Counted from the stretch's first letter, positions 7,596 through 15,559 are shown. The stretch is 64,000 nucleotides of DNA from Nitrososphaerota archaeon (GCA_027886825.1 JAPCJS010000001.1:1-64000), one strand, 5' to 3'. Notes: a model not told the origin generated them from the sequence alone. Numbers and translations: made by a program.

Positions 7596-8243
7596 TCAGG
7601 AGGCAACCAGTGCAAACTCCTTGGGTGCTTCGTAGAGCGATTTCGTTCCACAGAATACAAAAAGAGGTGACGCGAGAGCCCAGGTCCATACCGGAGCTCC
7701 CGGGAGGATAGCCACGAACGCGATTAGAATGAATCCTGCTATGAATGCCCAGTCTTCCACCCTCTTTTCAACGATACGGTCCTCCTTCGCCGGATATGAA
7801 AATCCCAAGGCCAAGGCCAGAATAACGAGGAACATCCCAGCAAAGATAGGGTAGCCCTCTCCGTTGGCGATTGTGTATCCGAGCCCAGGCCCGACGGTCA
7901 CGAGGAACCAAACGAAGTTGCGCCTCCAGGACAACCGGCGTTCCATCCTCTCATCGTAGGTCGTCCCACCATCACCCTTCAGGAAGTCCAGGCTGTACTG
8001 CATTCTCGAGAATCCACCAAATCCACATGACCTCGCAACAAGCCAGACCCCAATGGTGCCGGCTAACGTCCCGGCAATTGCGAACGGGATTGGAACCGTC
8101 GCATACAGTATGAGTGCCAGCAGAGGCACTACCGAAGCGAGAGAGTAGAGCACTCCGAGGCCCCTTCTTGCCCTGAAACGGAAGAGCCTTGCAGCAATCA
8201 GTTCGGCCTCTATGCGCTGCTGTTGCAGGACATCGCTTTCCAA
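7596..8243 (-). CDS. Multi-pass membrane protein, unknown
   Basis: 215 residues with about six hydrophobic helices in three pairs (about 30-70, 110-145, 165-200) separated by basic loops such as RMERRLSWRRNF. I do not recognise the family. TTTTATAA lies about 33 nt before the ATG. It forms a two-gene unit with the regulator at 7217 and is divergent from the ABC transporter; regulator plus membrane partner next to an ABC-2 exporter is a layout seen in archaeal efflux loci, but the role here is inferred. Confidence 0.6.
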   Translation of the reverse strand: MESDVLQQQRIEAELIAARLFRFRARRGLGVLYSLASVVPLLALILYATVPIPFAIAGTLAGTIGVWLVARSCGFGGFSRMQYSLDFLKGDGGTTYDERMERRLSWRRNFVWFLVTVGPGLGYTIANGEGYPIFAGMFLVILALALGFSYPAKEDRIVEKRVEDWAFIAGFILIAFVAILPGAPVWTWALASPLFVFCGTKSLYEAPKEFALVAS

Positions 8244-8295
8244 AGAGAAGACTATCTCACGATCAGAATCCGCGCGTTATAAAATGATGGTGAGT

Positions 8296-8311
8296 GTTCA
8301 CTAAAGTGAAC
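8296..8311. promoter_or_regulatory. Palindromic operator candidate
   Basis: GTTCAC-TAAA-GTGAAC is a perfect 6+6 inverted repeat in the divergent promoter region between the membrane protein/regulator unit and the ABC transporter. Size and symmetry suit a dimeric winged-helix protein, with the co-encoded regulator as the first candidate. Confidence 0.6.
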
Positions 8312-8375
8312 TACTACCCCTGTTTAACTACCATTCTCGGTCCTTGTTCAAGGTGTCGAACCGTGGTGGTATGAT

Positions 8376-9299
8376 TTGATCGAGACAGTTAACCTGACCA
8401 AGAAATTCGGGGACCTGACCGCGGTCGATGGCGTAACCCTCCGAGTTGGGGAGGGAGAGGTCTTCGGGTTCCTCGGACCCAACGGGGCCGGAAAGAGCAC
8501 CACAGTCAGAATGCTCTGCTGTCTGATATCAAAGACCACGGGTGATGCAAGGGTAGCCGGCTACGATGTGGGTAACGAAGCAGATTCACTGAAAATAAGG
8601 AAGCTCATCGGGTTCGTACCCGACAACGTAGGCCTCTACGACGGCCTCAGCGCCTATGACAACCTGGACTTTTACGGGAAACTCTACGATTGTACGGAGG
8701 CGCAGAGGAAGGAGAACATCCAGCGCTTCCTCACGATGCTGGGGCTCTGGGAGAGGAAGGACGCCGCGGTCGGCACCTATTCGAAGGGGATGAAGCAGAA
8801 GCTCGGGATTGCGTGCGCCCTCATCCACGACCCGCAGATACTTTTCATGGACGAGCCCACGGCGAACCTCGACCCGGAGTCGGCGAAGACGGTCAGGGAC
8901 TTTATCCTTGAGCTCAAGAAGGAGAAGAGAACCATCTTTCTAAACACGCACAACCTGGATGAGGCGCAGAGGATCTGCGACAGGATTGCGATACTCAACA
9001 CGAAGCTGATGGCGGTCGGCACCCCGGAGGAGCTGGAGCGTTCGGTAAGCGGGAGGAAAACCGTGGTTCAGGTCGTGGAGGTGAACGATGCTATTCTCGT
9101 TGCACTGAGGAAGCTGTCGTCAGTAAACATGGCGATTGACGGCAACAAGCTGACTTTCGACGTCAAGGATCCAGATAAGGAGAACGTCGCCATAACGGAC
9201 GCGATCTTTCGGGCCGGCGGCCACGTCCGATCCGTCACCGTCGTCGGCTCAACCCTGGAGGACGCCTACCTGAAGCTCGTGAGGCGCGACGACAAATGA
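8376..9299 (+). CDS. ABC transporter ATP-binding protein
   Basis: A 307-residue ABC-2-type ATPase. Walker A is GPNGAGKST, the signature region YSKGMKQKLGIACALI replaces LSGGQ by YSKGM as in drug and antibiotic exporters (CcmA/NatA type), and Walker B is ILFMDEP followed by a TANLDP D-loop and the LNTHNLDEA switch histidine. A C-terminal DUF4162-like tail (from about 215) completes it. The start is TTG with GGTGGT six nt upstream. It overlaps the permease gene by ATGA, so the two are translationally coupled and form one exporter. Confidence 0.92.
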   Translation: MIETVNLTKKFGDLTAVDGVTLRVGEGEVFGFLGPNGAGKSTTVRMLCCLISKTTGDARVAGYDVGNEADSLKIRKLIGFVPDNVGLYDGLSAYDNLDFYGKLYDCTEAQRKENIQRFLTMLGLWERKDAAVGTYSKGMKQKLGIACALIHDPQILFMDEPTANLDPESAKTVRDFILELKKEKRTIFLNTHNLDEAQRICDRIAILNTKLMAVGTPEELERSVSGRKTVVQVVEVNDAILVALRKLSSVNMAIDGNKLTFDVKDPDKENVAITDAIFRAGGHVRSVTVVGSTLEDAYLKLVRRDDK

Positions 9300-10042
9300 G
9301 ACTCTCGAAATCCTGGATAATCGCCTCGAAGGACTTCAAGATGTTCTTGAAGAAGAAGAACATAATCTATTCGGCCTTCGTCGTCCCCCTGCTTGCCTCG
9401 ATTTTCCTTCCGATCGTAATCTACTACATCGAACAGCAAAATGGGGGAAGTGGGATTCCGCCGTCGGAACTCACATACCTTCTGCCGGCGCTCACTTTCT
9501 TCTACCTTATCCTCGCAGGCCTGATTCCGACGACCATCGCCTCCTACAGCATAATCGGCGAAAAGGTGGAAAAGAGCTTCGAGCGGCTCCTCGCCACCCC
9601 CACGACGGATAGCGAAATCCTGCTTGGAAAGGGAATTTCATCGTTCCTGCCACCCATGGGCGCGATTCTGGTAGGAGCTGCAATCTACATGGTCCTCATG
9701 GACGTGGTGACACATGGCACACTGGGCTATTACTTCTTTCCCAACTGGAATGCCGCCGTGGTCTTCTTCCTCGCAGTCCCTCTTGCTACAGTAATGAGCG
9801 TGGAATGGAACGTCATAGTCTCGGCAAGGGTGAGCGACGTTCGGGTTGCGCAGCAGATTGGCATGCTCCTGGTACTCCCATTCGCAGGGGTCTATATCGG
9901 CGGTGAACTCGGTATAGTACCGCTTGACAACACGAGCGTCCTCCTAATCATCGCCGCTATCCTATTGGTGGTTGACCTGCTTCTGCTTTACGTCGCCAGA
10001 GCCACGTTCCGCAGAGAGGAGATACTCACGAAATGGAAGTAG
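9296..10042 (+). CDS. ABC-2 type permease
   Basis: 248 residues with six predicted membrane helices (first about 25-45, last about 222-240) and the typical ABC-2 loop GEKVEKSFERLLATPTTDSEILLGK between the second and third helix, which contacts the ATPase. It starts in the 4-bp overlap with the ATPase gene. It is the membrane half of the exporter; the substrate is unknown. A tiny membrane protein gene and an acyltransferase gene follow in the same direction. Confidence 0.88.
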   Translation: MRLSKSWIIASKDFKMFLKKKNIIYSAFVVPLLASIFLPIVIYYIEQQNGGSGIPPSELTYLLPALTFFYLILAGLIPTTIASYSIIGEKVEKSFERLLATPTTDSEILLGKGISSFLPPMGAILVGAAIYMVLMDVVTHGTLGYYFFPNWNAAVVFFLAVPLATVMSVEWNVIVSARVSDVRVAQQIGMLLVLPFAGVYIGGELGIVPLDNTSVLLIIAAILLVVDLLLLYVARATFRREEILTKWK

Positions 10043-10085
10043 TCGGGCTGGTCCGATGCTTCCCGCGGCCAGGGAGGTGAAGTGC

Positions 10086-10241
10086 ATGAAAGCCATAAAA
10101 TTTAGGCTCCTGCTGCTGGGTGTCATAATCGCGTTGGTCGGGGTGGTCCGCGTCGGCATCGGAGGTCTTGGAGACCCGTACGCCGCCCCGCTGCTCCTTG
10201 TCGGGGTAGTGATAGTGGTGCTTGGGGTGCTTTGGAAGTGA
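10086..10241 (+). CDS. Small two-helix membrane protein
   Basis: A 51-residue protein made of two hydrophobic helices joined by RVGIGGLGDPYAAP and ending in a lysine. The ORF track starts too early; the ATG at 10086 has a strong GGAGGTGA Shine-Dalgarno seven nt upstream. Its stop overlaps the next gene's GTG, so it is in an operon with the ABC transporter and the acyltransferase. The family is not recognised; a small accessory subunit is one possibility. Confidence 0.7.
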   Translation: MKAIKFRLLLLGVIIALVGVVRVGIGGLGDPYAAPLLLVGVVIVVLGVLWK

Positions 10242-11425
10242 GCGCGCAGGGCGCGGCACCGGTGGAAGAGGGGACCAAACCGGGTAAGACGCGTATCTAC
10301 TTTGTAGACTACCTCAGAGGAGCGGTGGTAAGCCTCGTAATCCTGCACCATACGGCGATCACCTACGGAGGGTCCGGATCCTTCTACTACACGGAACCTG
10401 GCACCGACCCGCTTGCCTCGCTGGTGCTGACGCTCTTCACGAACTTCAACCAGGCCTGGTTCCTCGGTTGCTTCTTCCTGCTCTCTGCCTACTTCACGCC
10501 TGGCTCTTTTGACCGGAAGGGTGCCAAGCTCTTCATCAAGGACAGGCTGATTCGTTTGTTCATCCCGCTCGCCTTCTTCTTCTTCGTCATCAACCCGCTG
10601 ACCATCTACATAGCCTTCTATCACATGACTGCGGCTCAGCTGGTCCAGCAGGGGATCACTGCCCCCATGGGGCTGAACCTGACCTTCATCTCCCAGTCGG
10701 TGGGCACCGGGCCGCTCTGGTTCGTCGAGCTGCTGCTCATCTTCGAGTTCGGCTATGTCATCTGGCGCGTGGCTGCGAGAAACAGGGCAACGAAAGAAGC
10801 CCGCTCTTTCCCATCATACCGGAAGATAGCTGCCTTCATCCTGGTCCTTGCTGCGGCTGCCTATGCGCTAAGAATCGTAGTGCCACTAAATGCCCAAGTG
10901 CTCGGTTTCCCCTCCCTCTTCGACCTGCCGCAGTATCTGAGTTTCTTCATCGTCGGGACGGTGGCTGCCCGCGGCGACTGGCTGAGGAAGATGCCCGACG
11001 CCATGGCGAAGCGCCTCATTGAGATCGCCCTCGTTGCGAGCGCGACGCTGCTTATTCTCGCGATAATCGGCACAGAAGTGAGCTCGCTTGGCTGGGGCAG
11101 CCTGGTCGGATATGGGTCATTGTCCTCCGCCATCTACGCGCTCTGGGATTCCACCTTCGCCGTGGGGATGACCATGTTCGCTATCTCGTTCTTCCGCAAG
11201 CGCTTCAACTCCCCGGGAAGACTCTGGAGCTTTGCCGCGAAGAACTTCTACGCCGCGTACTTCCTGCAGGCCACCGTCATAGTCACGTTCTCGGCTCTAA
11301 TACTATACCAAGTTCACATAGAATCACTGTTCAAGTTCGGCTTGGCAGTGGTGATGATAGTGCCCTCGACCTGGGGGCTGGCCTATCTTGTCAAGAAGAT
11401 ACCTCTTGTCGACCGGATCCTATAG
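10238..11425 (+). CDS. Acyltransferase-3 family membrane protein
   Basis: About 395 residues with ten or so membrane helices. The N-terminus has the acyltransferase-3 signature: YFVDYLRGAVVSLVILHHT carries the RxxxxxxxxxxH arginine and histidine, followed by FFLLSAYFTPGSFDRKG. Members transfer acyl groups (acetyl, succinyl and others) to sugars or lipids at the cell surface. The GTG at 10238 overlaps the previous stop as GTGA; the TTG at 10232 is an alternative. Placement after an exporter suggests modification of an exported or envelope molecule, which is inference. Confidence 0.85.
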   Translation: MSAQGAAPVEEGTKPGKTRIYFVDYLRGAVVSLVILHHTAITYGGSGSFYYTEPGTDPLASLVLTLFTNFNQAWFLGCFFLLSAYFTPGSFDRKGAKLFIKDRLIRLFIPLAFFFFVINPLTIYIAFYHMTAAQLVQQGITAPMGLNLTFISQSVGTGPLWFVELLLIFEFGYVIWRVAARNRATKEARSFPSYRKIAAFILVLAAAAYALRIVVPLNAQVLGFPSLFDLPQYLSFFIVGTVAARGDWLRKMPDAMAKRLIEIALVASATLLILAIIGTEVSSLGWGSLVGYGSLSSAIYALWDSTFAVGMTMFAISFFRKRFNSPGRLWSFAAKNFYAAYFLQATVIVTFSALILYQVHIESLFKFGLAVVMIVPSTWGLAYLVKKIPLVDRIL

Positions 11426-11813
11426 CGTTCCTCCCAGTCAAATGACCAGGATCTCTTGCAACCCAGACCATTCGCCTATCTGGCGGAGCATAAGCCGAGT
11501 TAGATTCGGAGCCCAATACCGGAGCGCTGGTAGCTCGCACTCGTGTCCGTGACATCGTCATTACTGCGGCCAAAATGACTCGCGGCAAAAGTCAAGCCTA
11601 TTTCCGGAATCAGAGATATGTGTTTTTGGTCGGCTCGGATTCCCCTCTTTCGAGCATATTTTCACGTTTCATGGATTCGGAGAGACCCCCTGACACCACA
11701 GGGGTTCTGCAATTCCTGATTCTGCGAATCCCTGTTTCTAACCGGGGCGCAAACAGGGCAATAATCAGGCTCAAAACCCACCCGAAACCCCGATTCCAAC
11801 CCGATCATAACAG
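11426..11813. other. Spacer with repeat copy B
   Basis: Nearly 390 bp between the acyltransferase and tRNA-Leu. The left half shows nothing I can name. The right part, from 11687, is copy B of the repeat and is the natural 3' flank of the tRNA. The 179-codon ORF of the track (11575-12114) runs through two tRNA genes and is not coding. Confidence 0.6.
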
Positions 11814-11855
11814 TGCGGGGGGTGGGATTCGAACCCACGAACCCCTAAGGGATTG
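11687..11855. repeat. Direct repeat copy B (tRNA-Leu 3' end and flank)
   Basis: The partner of 6905-7064. It begins with the small hairpin CCCCTGACACCACAGGGG and runs into the 3' end of tRNA-Leu(GAG). Because this copy is attached to an intact tRNA, it is the likely parent and copy A the duplicate. Confidence 0.65.
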
Positions 11856-11898
11856 GAGCCTCAGTCCAACGCCGTTGGCCATGCTGGGCGACCCCCGC
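11814..11898 (-). tRNA. tRNA-Leu(GAG)
   Basis: An 85-nt class II tRNA. The acceptor GCGGGGG pairs with CCCCCGC and the discriminator is A; the anticodon arm is TTGGA-CTGAGGC-TCCAA, giving GAG; the long variable arm folds as TCCC-TTA-GGGG; the T-arm is GTGGG-TTCGAAT-CCCAC. No intron and no encoded CCA. GTTTTAGAAG about 28 nt upstream is the likely promoter. Confidence 0.93.
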
Positions 11899-12060
11899 AC
11901 GAGCGCCGGCTTGATTGTCGCGCTTCTAAAACTCTTCCGAGTTGCTGATCTATCATGCACTTTGAGGAGATGTGCCCCAGGATACTGCCACCTCCGGTGC
12001 GGCCGGCATATGCGGTGCGGTCTACATTTTAAAAGCGTGCCAAATTGGACGGATGGACGT

Positions 12061-12149
12061 GCCGGCGTAGCTCAGCCTGGTAGAGCACACCATAGGGGCT
12101 CAGTCGCCTCGTAAGCGAGGGATCGTGGGTCCAATTCCCACCGCCGGCT
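12061..12149 (+). tRNA. tRNA-Thr(CGT) with intron before the anticodon stem
   Basis: The acceptor GCCGGCG pairs with CGCCGGC; the D-arm is GCTC-AGCCTGGTA-GAGC; the T-arm is GTGGG-TCCAATT-CCCAC; the discriminator is T. The anticodon loop CTCGTAA gives CGT. The gene is 15 nt longer than a 74-nt tRNA, and the extra bases CACCATAGGGGCTCA (about 12088-12102) lie between base 26 and the anticodon stem, not at the canonical 37/38 site. The 27-43 pair is a mismatch, so the exact intron borders may shift by a base or two. TTTTAAAAG lies about 28 nt upstream. Confidence 0.85.
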
Positions 12150-12330
12150 CTCCACTCACCACATCTCCCACTTGCTTGCTTCTGTTCCATGTCTTGATAG
12201 CCGCAGAGTCATCGTGGTGAATCAGGATGATCTGAGAAGCCCACAGACCCAGCGGAAGTGCGCTCAGGATTTCTGAAGACAGATCTGCTCAACAAGGGCC
12301 GTTCCTGCGAATCTGAAGCATTCGGGTAAA

Positions 12331-12340
12331 ACTATTAATC
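12331..12340 (+). promoter_or_regulatory. TATA-like box without a nearby start codon
   Basis: AAACTATTAATC is a good archaeal TATA match, but the next gene starts 130 nt on, at 12471, in a genome where most promoters sit about 28 nt before the start. Either this gene has a long leader or a small RNA starts near 12360. The rest of the 12150-12470 spacer holds only a short palindrome TTCGTTGGCAACGAA near 12447. Confidence 0.4.
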
Positions 12341-12470
12341 ACAAAAAAATCGGATTTCCTGCTGTGATGTAGGTGGGTCACGGGGCAAACGGCCAGAAGC
12401 TGAAGGGGCTAGAGGACTCTATCGCAGGTGATTTCGGGTCCCTCTCGTTCGTTGGCAACGAAATACACCC

Positions 12471-13910
12471 ATGCCCAAGATAATCTCACGACCCCGGATC
12501 ACCGCGGGTCTGCTGATCTTCCTCTCGGCATTCATTGTCTACTCCATGTCGCTGAACTCCGTGTGGGCCACGGACCACACCACCAGTTTCCTGCAACTCG
12601 ACTGGGCGATATTGGTCCATCATTCCTTCGTACTTGGGAGCGGCAGCAGTTTCCATCCTAATACGGTCGACGACTTTGAGTTCGATGGGAACTATTACAG
12701 CGCTCTCGCTCCCGGGACCGCCATCCTGGCACTTCCCTTTGTCGGCGTGGGTTTCCTGCTTGACGGCCATTTCACTGTCTTTGGCTACGCTCTGATACTC
12801 TCAGAGCTCTTCGTCGCCCTTATCAACGCCATAGCGGCCTATCTGGTCTACGCGGTCGGGAGGTTCTTCTTCAGCAAGAAGACTTCTGCCTTCCTAGCGT
12901 TCGCCTACGCGTTTGCGACGATCAGCTGGCCTTTCGCGACCTACTTTTTCCAGAGCGACGTCTCGGCCATGTTCGACCTGCTTGCGGTCTATTTCGTCAT
13001 CCGGGTCACTCGCAGTGACGACGGGAAGCTGCGCGACGCCGTCCCAGCAGGGATTGCGGTCGCCGGGGGGTTGACGACCGACTACGTGAACGTGATATTC
13101 ATCCCCATCATCATGGGATATCTCCTTTTCTCGCTGCGGCGAAAAGGTCGCCTCGCAAGGCTCTCCCTGGGCTTTCTCCTAGCTTCTCTCGTCGGAGTCT
13201 TGCTCATAGGGCTGTACAACGAGGCCATCTTCGGCACAGCGTTCCATACGACGGAGCAGGTCTACCTCAACAGCTCGACCCCCTTGGGCGAGTTCTCGTA
13301 CCCGATCTACGAGGGAGTCTATCTCAACCTCATCTCTCCGCTCAGGGGACTGCTTGTCTTTTCGATCTTTCTGATCCTGGGCATCTTCGGCTACGTAGAC
13401 ATGCTGAGGCAGAGGAGATACAGAGCCAAGGCGTTCTTACTGCTGGCATGCTTCCTCGGCGTCTTTCTTCCCTACTCGGCGTGGTACGATCCCACGGGCG
13501 GCGCAGCTTTCGGTCCCCGGTTCTTGGTCTCGGCTATTCCGTTCCTCCTTCTGCCCGCTGGTCTGGTTATCGAGACAGGGAGCCGCAGAATGCGCGTGAC
13601 CGCGTTCATTCTCTATGCTGTCGGGGTGGTCATAAATGGAATGGCAGGGATAACCTCTGCCCTCGCTCCCACACAGAACTATGGGACGTTTCCATTCCTA
13701 AGCTCGACTCTTCCCAGCTTCCTGAGTGGTGACATCGACGTCTGGTGGCTGAGCTTTGTCCACACTTACTGGCCGATTCCGGCAGTACTGTTGATCGCTC
13801 TGACTTTGATGCTTCCCCTGATATCGAATCACCTCCTGTCAGGAAGAGGTGCCCAGATGGGTACATCACCAGAGATATCAACCGCTCTGGATGCATCTGA
13901 TCCTGCCTAG
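12471..13910 (+). CDS. GT39/PMT-like membrane glycosyltransferase candidate
   Basis: 479 residues with 11 or more membrane helices and a first extracellular loop carrying acidic residues (NTVDDFEFDGNYYSALAPG), as in GT-C fold dolichyl- or polyprenyl-phosphate sugar transferases. The later loop YDPTGGAAFGPRFLVSAIPF is also typical of this group. Such enzymes move a sugar from a lipid carrier onto a protein or lipid outside the cell. No classic DD or DE motif is certain, so the substrate is unknown. The C-terminal 20 residues are polar. It stands alone, with small genes downstream. Confidence 0.65.
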   Translation: MPKIISRPRITAGLLIFLSAFIVYSMSLNSVWATDHTTSFLQLDWAILVHHSFVLGSGSSFHPNTVDDFEFDGNYYSALAPGTAILALPFVGVGFLLDGHFTVFGYALILSELFVALINAIAAYLVYAVGRFFFSKKTSAFLAFAYAFATISWPFATYFFQSDVSAMFDLLAVYFVIRVTRSDDGKLRDAVPAGIAVAGGLTTDYVNVIFIPIIMGYLLFSLRRKGRLARLSLGFLLASLVGVLLIGLYNEAIFGTAFHTTEQVYLNSSTPLGEFSYPIYEGVYLNLISPLRGLLVFSIFLILGIFGYVDMLRQRRYRAKAFLLLACFLGVFLPYSAWYDPTGGAAFGPRFLVSAIPFLLLPAGLVIETGSRRMRVTAFILYAVGVVINGMAGITSALAPTQNYGTFPFLSSTLPSFLSGDIDVWWLSFVHTYWPIPAVLLIALTLMLPLISNHLLSGRGAQMGTSPEISTALDASDPA

Positions 13911-13944
13911 AGTTGCCGCGGGACGTGCGCACGGTCTTCCTGAT

Positions 13945-14112
13945 CTAGTAGCCTATCTCAGAACTCGGTCTGAGGTGTCGCATCGACTTGACCCGACCGC
14001 ACTTTACGCACTTGTAGTTGCCCCTTCCGCGTGGGTTGTACCCTCTCGTGTCCACTATGATTTCATGTTCAGTCCGCATCATACACCTCTCGCAGTACCT
14101 GTTCTCAACCAA
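13945..14112 (-). CDS. Tiny zinc-ribbon protein (not in ORF track)
   Basis: 55 codons reading MVENRYCERCMMRTEHEII and later YKCVKCGRVKSMRH: two CxxC pairs 24 residues apart, a clear zinc ribbon with a basic tail. The start is TTG; an in-frame stop lies just upstream. The TATA box at 14142 is about 30 nt away, giving a leaderless transcript. Small two-knuckle proteins of this kind are common in archaea and often bind RNA or polymerase, but the function is unknown. Confidence 0.7.
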   Translation of the reverse strand: MVENRYCERCMMRTEHEIIVDTRGYNPRGRGNYKCVKCGRVKSMRHLRPSSEIGY

Positions 14113-14140
14113 CTGGGCTTATCTTGACGAGGCACTCCAT

Positions 14141-14150
14141 CATATATAAA
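14141..14150. promoter_or_regulatory. Shared bidirectional TATA box
   Basis: CATATATAAA is nearly symmetric and lies about 30 nt from the TTG at 14112 on one side and about 29 nt from the ATG at 14174 on the other. One TATA element could serve both divergent leaderless genes. Confidence 0.55.
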
Positions 14151-14173
14151 GCGCTGCCCGCCCGAAAGATCCG

Positions 14174-14419
14174 ATGCTGGGCCTGGTCATCCTGGGTACG
14201 CTGGTTATCATAGCGGGGATCCTGGTCATCTTTCTGGCGACCATCTTCGCATCGCGCTCGAAGGGTGACGAGAAGGAGGTCGAAGTGAAGGGAGGAGGCG
14301 TTATTATGATCGGTCCGATACCGATAATCTTCGGTACCGACCCGAAGTGGACAGCGATAGCAATTGTGCTCGCCATCGTCTTGATCGTCCTGAGCCTTTT
14401 CCTGGGGCGTGCGTTGTGA
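14174..14419 (+). CDS. DUF131/TIGR00304 membrane protein, first copy
   Basis: 81 residues: one N-terminal helix, a short charged loop (SKGDEKEVEVKGG), the family signature GGVIMIGPIPIIFGTDPKW, and a second helix. The family is archaeal and uncharacterised. It is followed within 5 nt by a second copy. A shared TATA box at 14141 drives it. Confidence 0.85.
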   Translation: MLGLVILGTLVIIAGILVIFLATIFASRSKGDEKEVEVKGGGVIMIGPIPIIFGTDPKWTAIAIVLAIVLIVLSLFLGRAL

Positions 14420-14423
14420 AGCT

Positions 14424-14681
14424 ATGAATCTTTACAGGCTTTATGCGCTAGGTTTTCTTCTGATCTTGACAGGGATCACGATGGTGGTTCTCGGTAGTGT
14501 GGGTTCAGCCTCTCCCTCGACGGCATTCGGCGGAGCGGTCTTCATAGGACCGTTCCCGATAATCTTCGGTAGTGGACCCGGCTCAGGATTGGTGGCCCTC
14601 ACCGCATTGATCATAGCCGCGTTCATGGTGATCACGTTCTATCTCTCCGTTCTGCTTCGAAAAGGGCACAGAGAGGCTTGA
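14424..14681 (+). CDS. DUF131/TIGR00304 membrane protein, second copy
   Basis: A paralogue of the gene before it, with the same layout and signature (GGAVFIGPFPIIFGSGPG). The ORF track starts 15 nt early; the ATG at 14424 follows the previous stop by 4 nt. The loop before the signature is shorter and uncharged. Tandem copies suggest a two-subunit membrane complex or a recent duplication; they are clearly diverged in sequence. Confidence 0.82.
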   Translation: MNLYRLYALGFLLILTGITMVVLGSVGSASPSTAFGGAVFIGPFPIIFGSGPGSGLVALTALIIAAFMVITFYLSVLLRKGHREA

Positions 14682-14736
14682 CACTGGGAGCGCCCAATGT
14701 TTAAAGCCTGACCGATGAACAAGAACCAGACGGATT

Positions 14737-15114
14737 ATGTCTCAGCGTATGCAGATATCGATCGAGCCCTACAAGAAGATAGTGATTCACGAAGTCGTCG
14801 AGATAGCCTTCAACGACCTGATAGACCAGATGATCCACCAGACCAGGTCGGTTGGCGGAGCGACAATCCCGATGCTCTCCTGGTGCAACGGCATCGCCTT
14901 CCAGATCTCGCCGTTCAACCCCAACAGTGAAGAGATAATCAAGGAGAGCCTGAAGGGGACGATTCATTATTCAGCGGTGACGTTCGCCATGAAGGAAGGT
15001 TTTGAGCGCGAGATCATACGCCCCGCCGGGACTGTGCTCCTGGTAAACCAGGGTGCAAACGCGAACTTTGCAGCGCTTGCAGAGGCTATGAAAGAGTCGA
15101 GGAGGGTCAAGTAA
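14737..15114 (+). CDS. Conserved-looking soluble protein, unknown
   Basis: 125 residues without membrane helices or cysteine pairs. It has an alpha/beta pattern (QISIEPYKKIVIHEVVEIAF, TVLLVNQGANANFAAL). I do not recognise it. GTTTAAAGCC near 14699 and a short leader support transcription. It is followed by the iron-sulfur assembly gene on the same strand, which has its own TATA box. Confidence 0.6.
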   Translation: MSQRMQISIEPYKKIVIHEVVEIAFNDLIDQMIHQTRSVGGATIPMLSWCNGIAFQISPFNPNSEEIIKESLKGTIHYSAVTFAMKEGFEREIIRPAGTVLLVNQGANANFAALAEAMKESRRVK

Positions 15115-15148
15115 GACATAAATACCAAATCCAGATTCCCAACCAGCC

Positions 15149-15496
15149 ATGCAGAAGGTATCACCAATAGTCCAGTTCAGCGCTCCAGCCAGGGAGAAGT
15201 TGAAGGAAGCACTGAAGGAGCAGAGCGCGTCGAACGCATATCTCAGAATAGACGTTTATGCGGCGGGTGGCTGCGCTTGCAGCGGCGGCTACAAGTATGG
15301 CATGGGCCTTGAGGAAAAGGCAAGACCTGACGATGTCATCGAGGAGATAGAGGACATCAAGGTCGTCACGGACAAGAATAACGTCGACATACTCAGGGGA
15401 TCCAAGATCGACTACAGCGAAAACGTTCAGAGAAGGGGTTTCAAGATCATCAATCCGAATGTCCAGGCCGGCGGCTGCGGCTGCGGCGGACACTAG
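15149..15496 (+). CDS. HesB/IscA-like iron-sulfur assembly protein
   Basis: 115 residues. The A-type carrier fold is seen in AREKLKEALKEQ and the strand LRIDVYAAGGCACSGGYKYG, and the C-terminal motif GGCGCGG provides the usual pair of ligands. The three conserved cysteines bind an Fe-S cluster or iron for transfer to apoproteins. The extra cysteines in CACSG are slightly unusual. CATAAATA at 15117 lies about 28 nt before the ATG, giving a leaderless message. Confidence 0.88.
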   Translation: MQKVSPIVQFSAPAREKLKEALKEQSASNAYLRIDVYAAGGCACSGGYKYGMGLEEKARPDDVIEEIEDIKVVTDKNNVDILRGSKIDYSENVQRRGFKIINPNVQAGGCGCGGH

Positions 15497-15559
15497 CACA
15501 CAGACCGCTCTTCACCGTCCAGCGAGGGCGCTTTTTGTGTCCCTCCATACCTTGGGTGT

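Noticed and set aside
11575-12114. 179-codon ORF
   Set aside because: It reads through tRNA-Leu and into tRNA-Thr, so it cannot be a gene.
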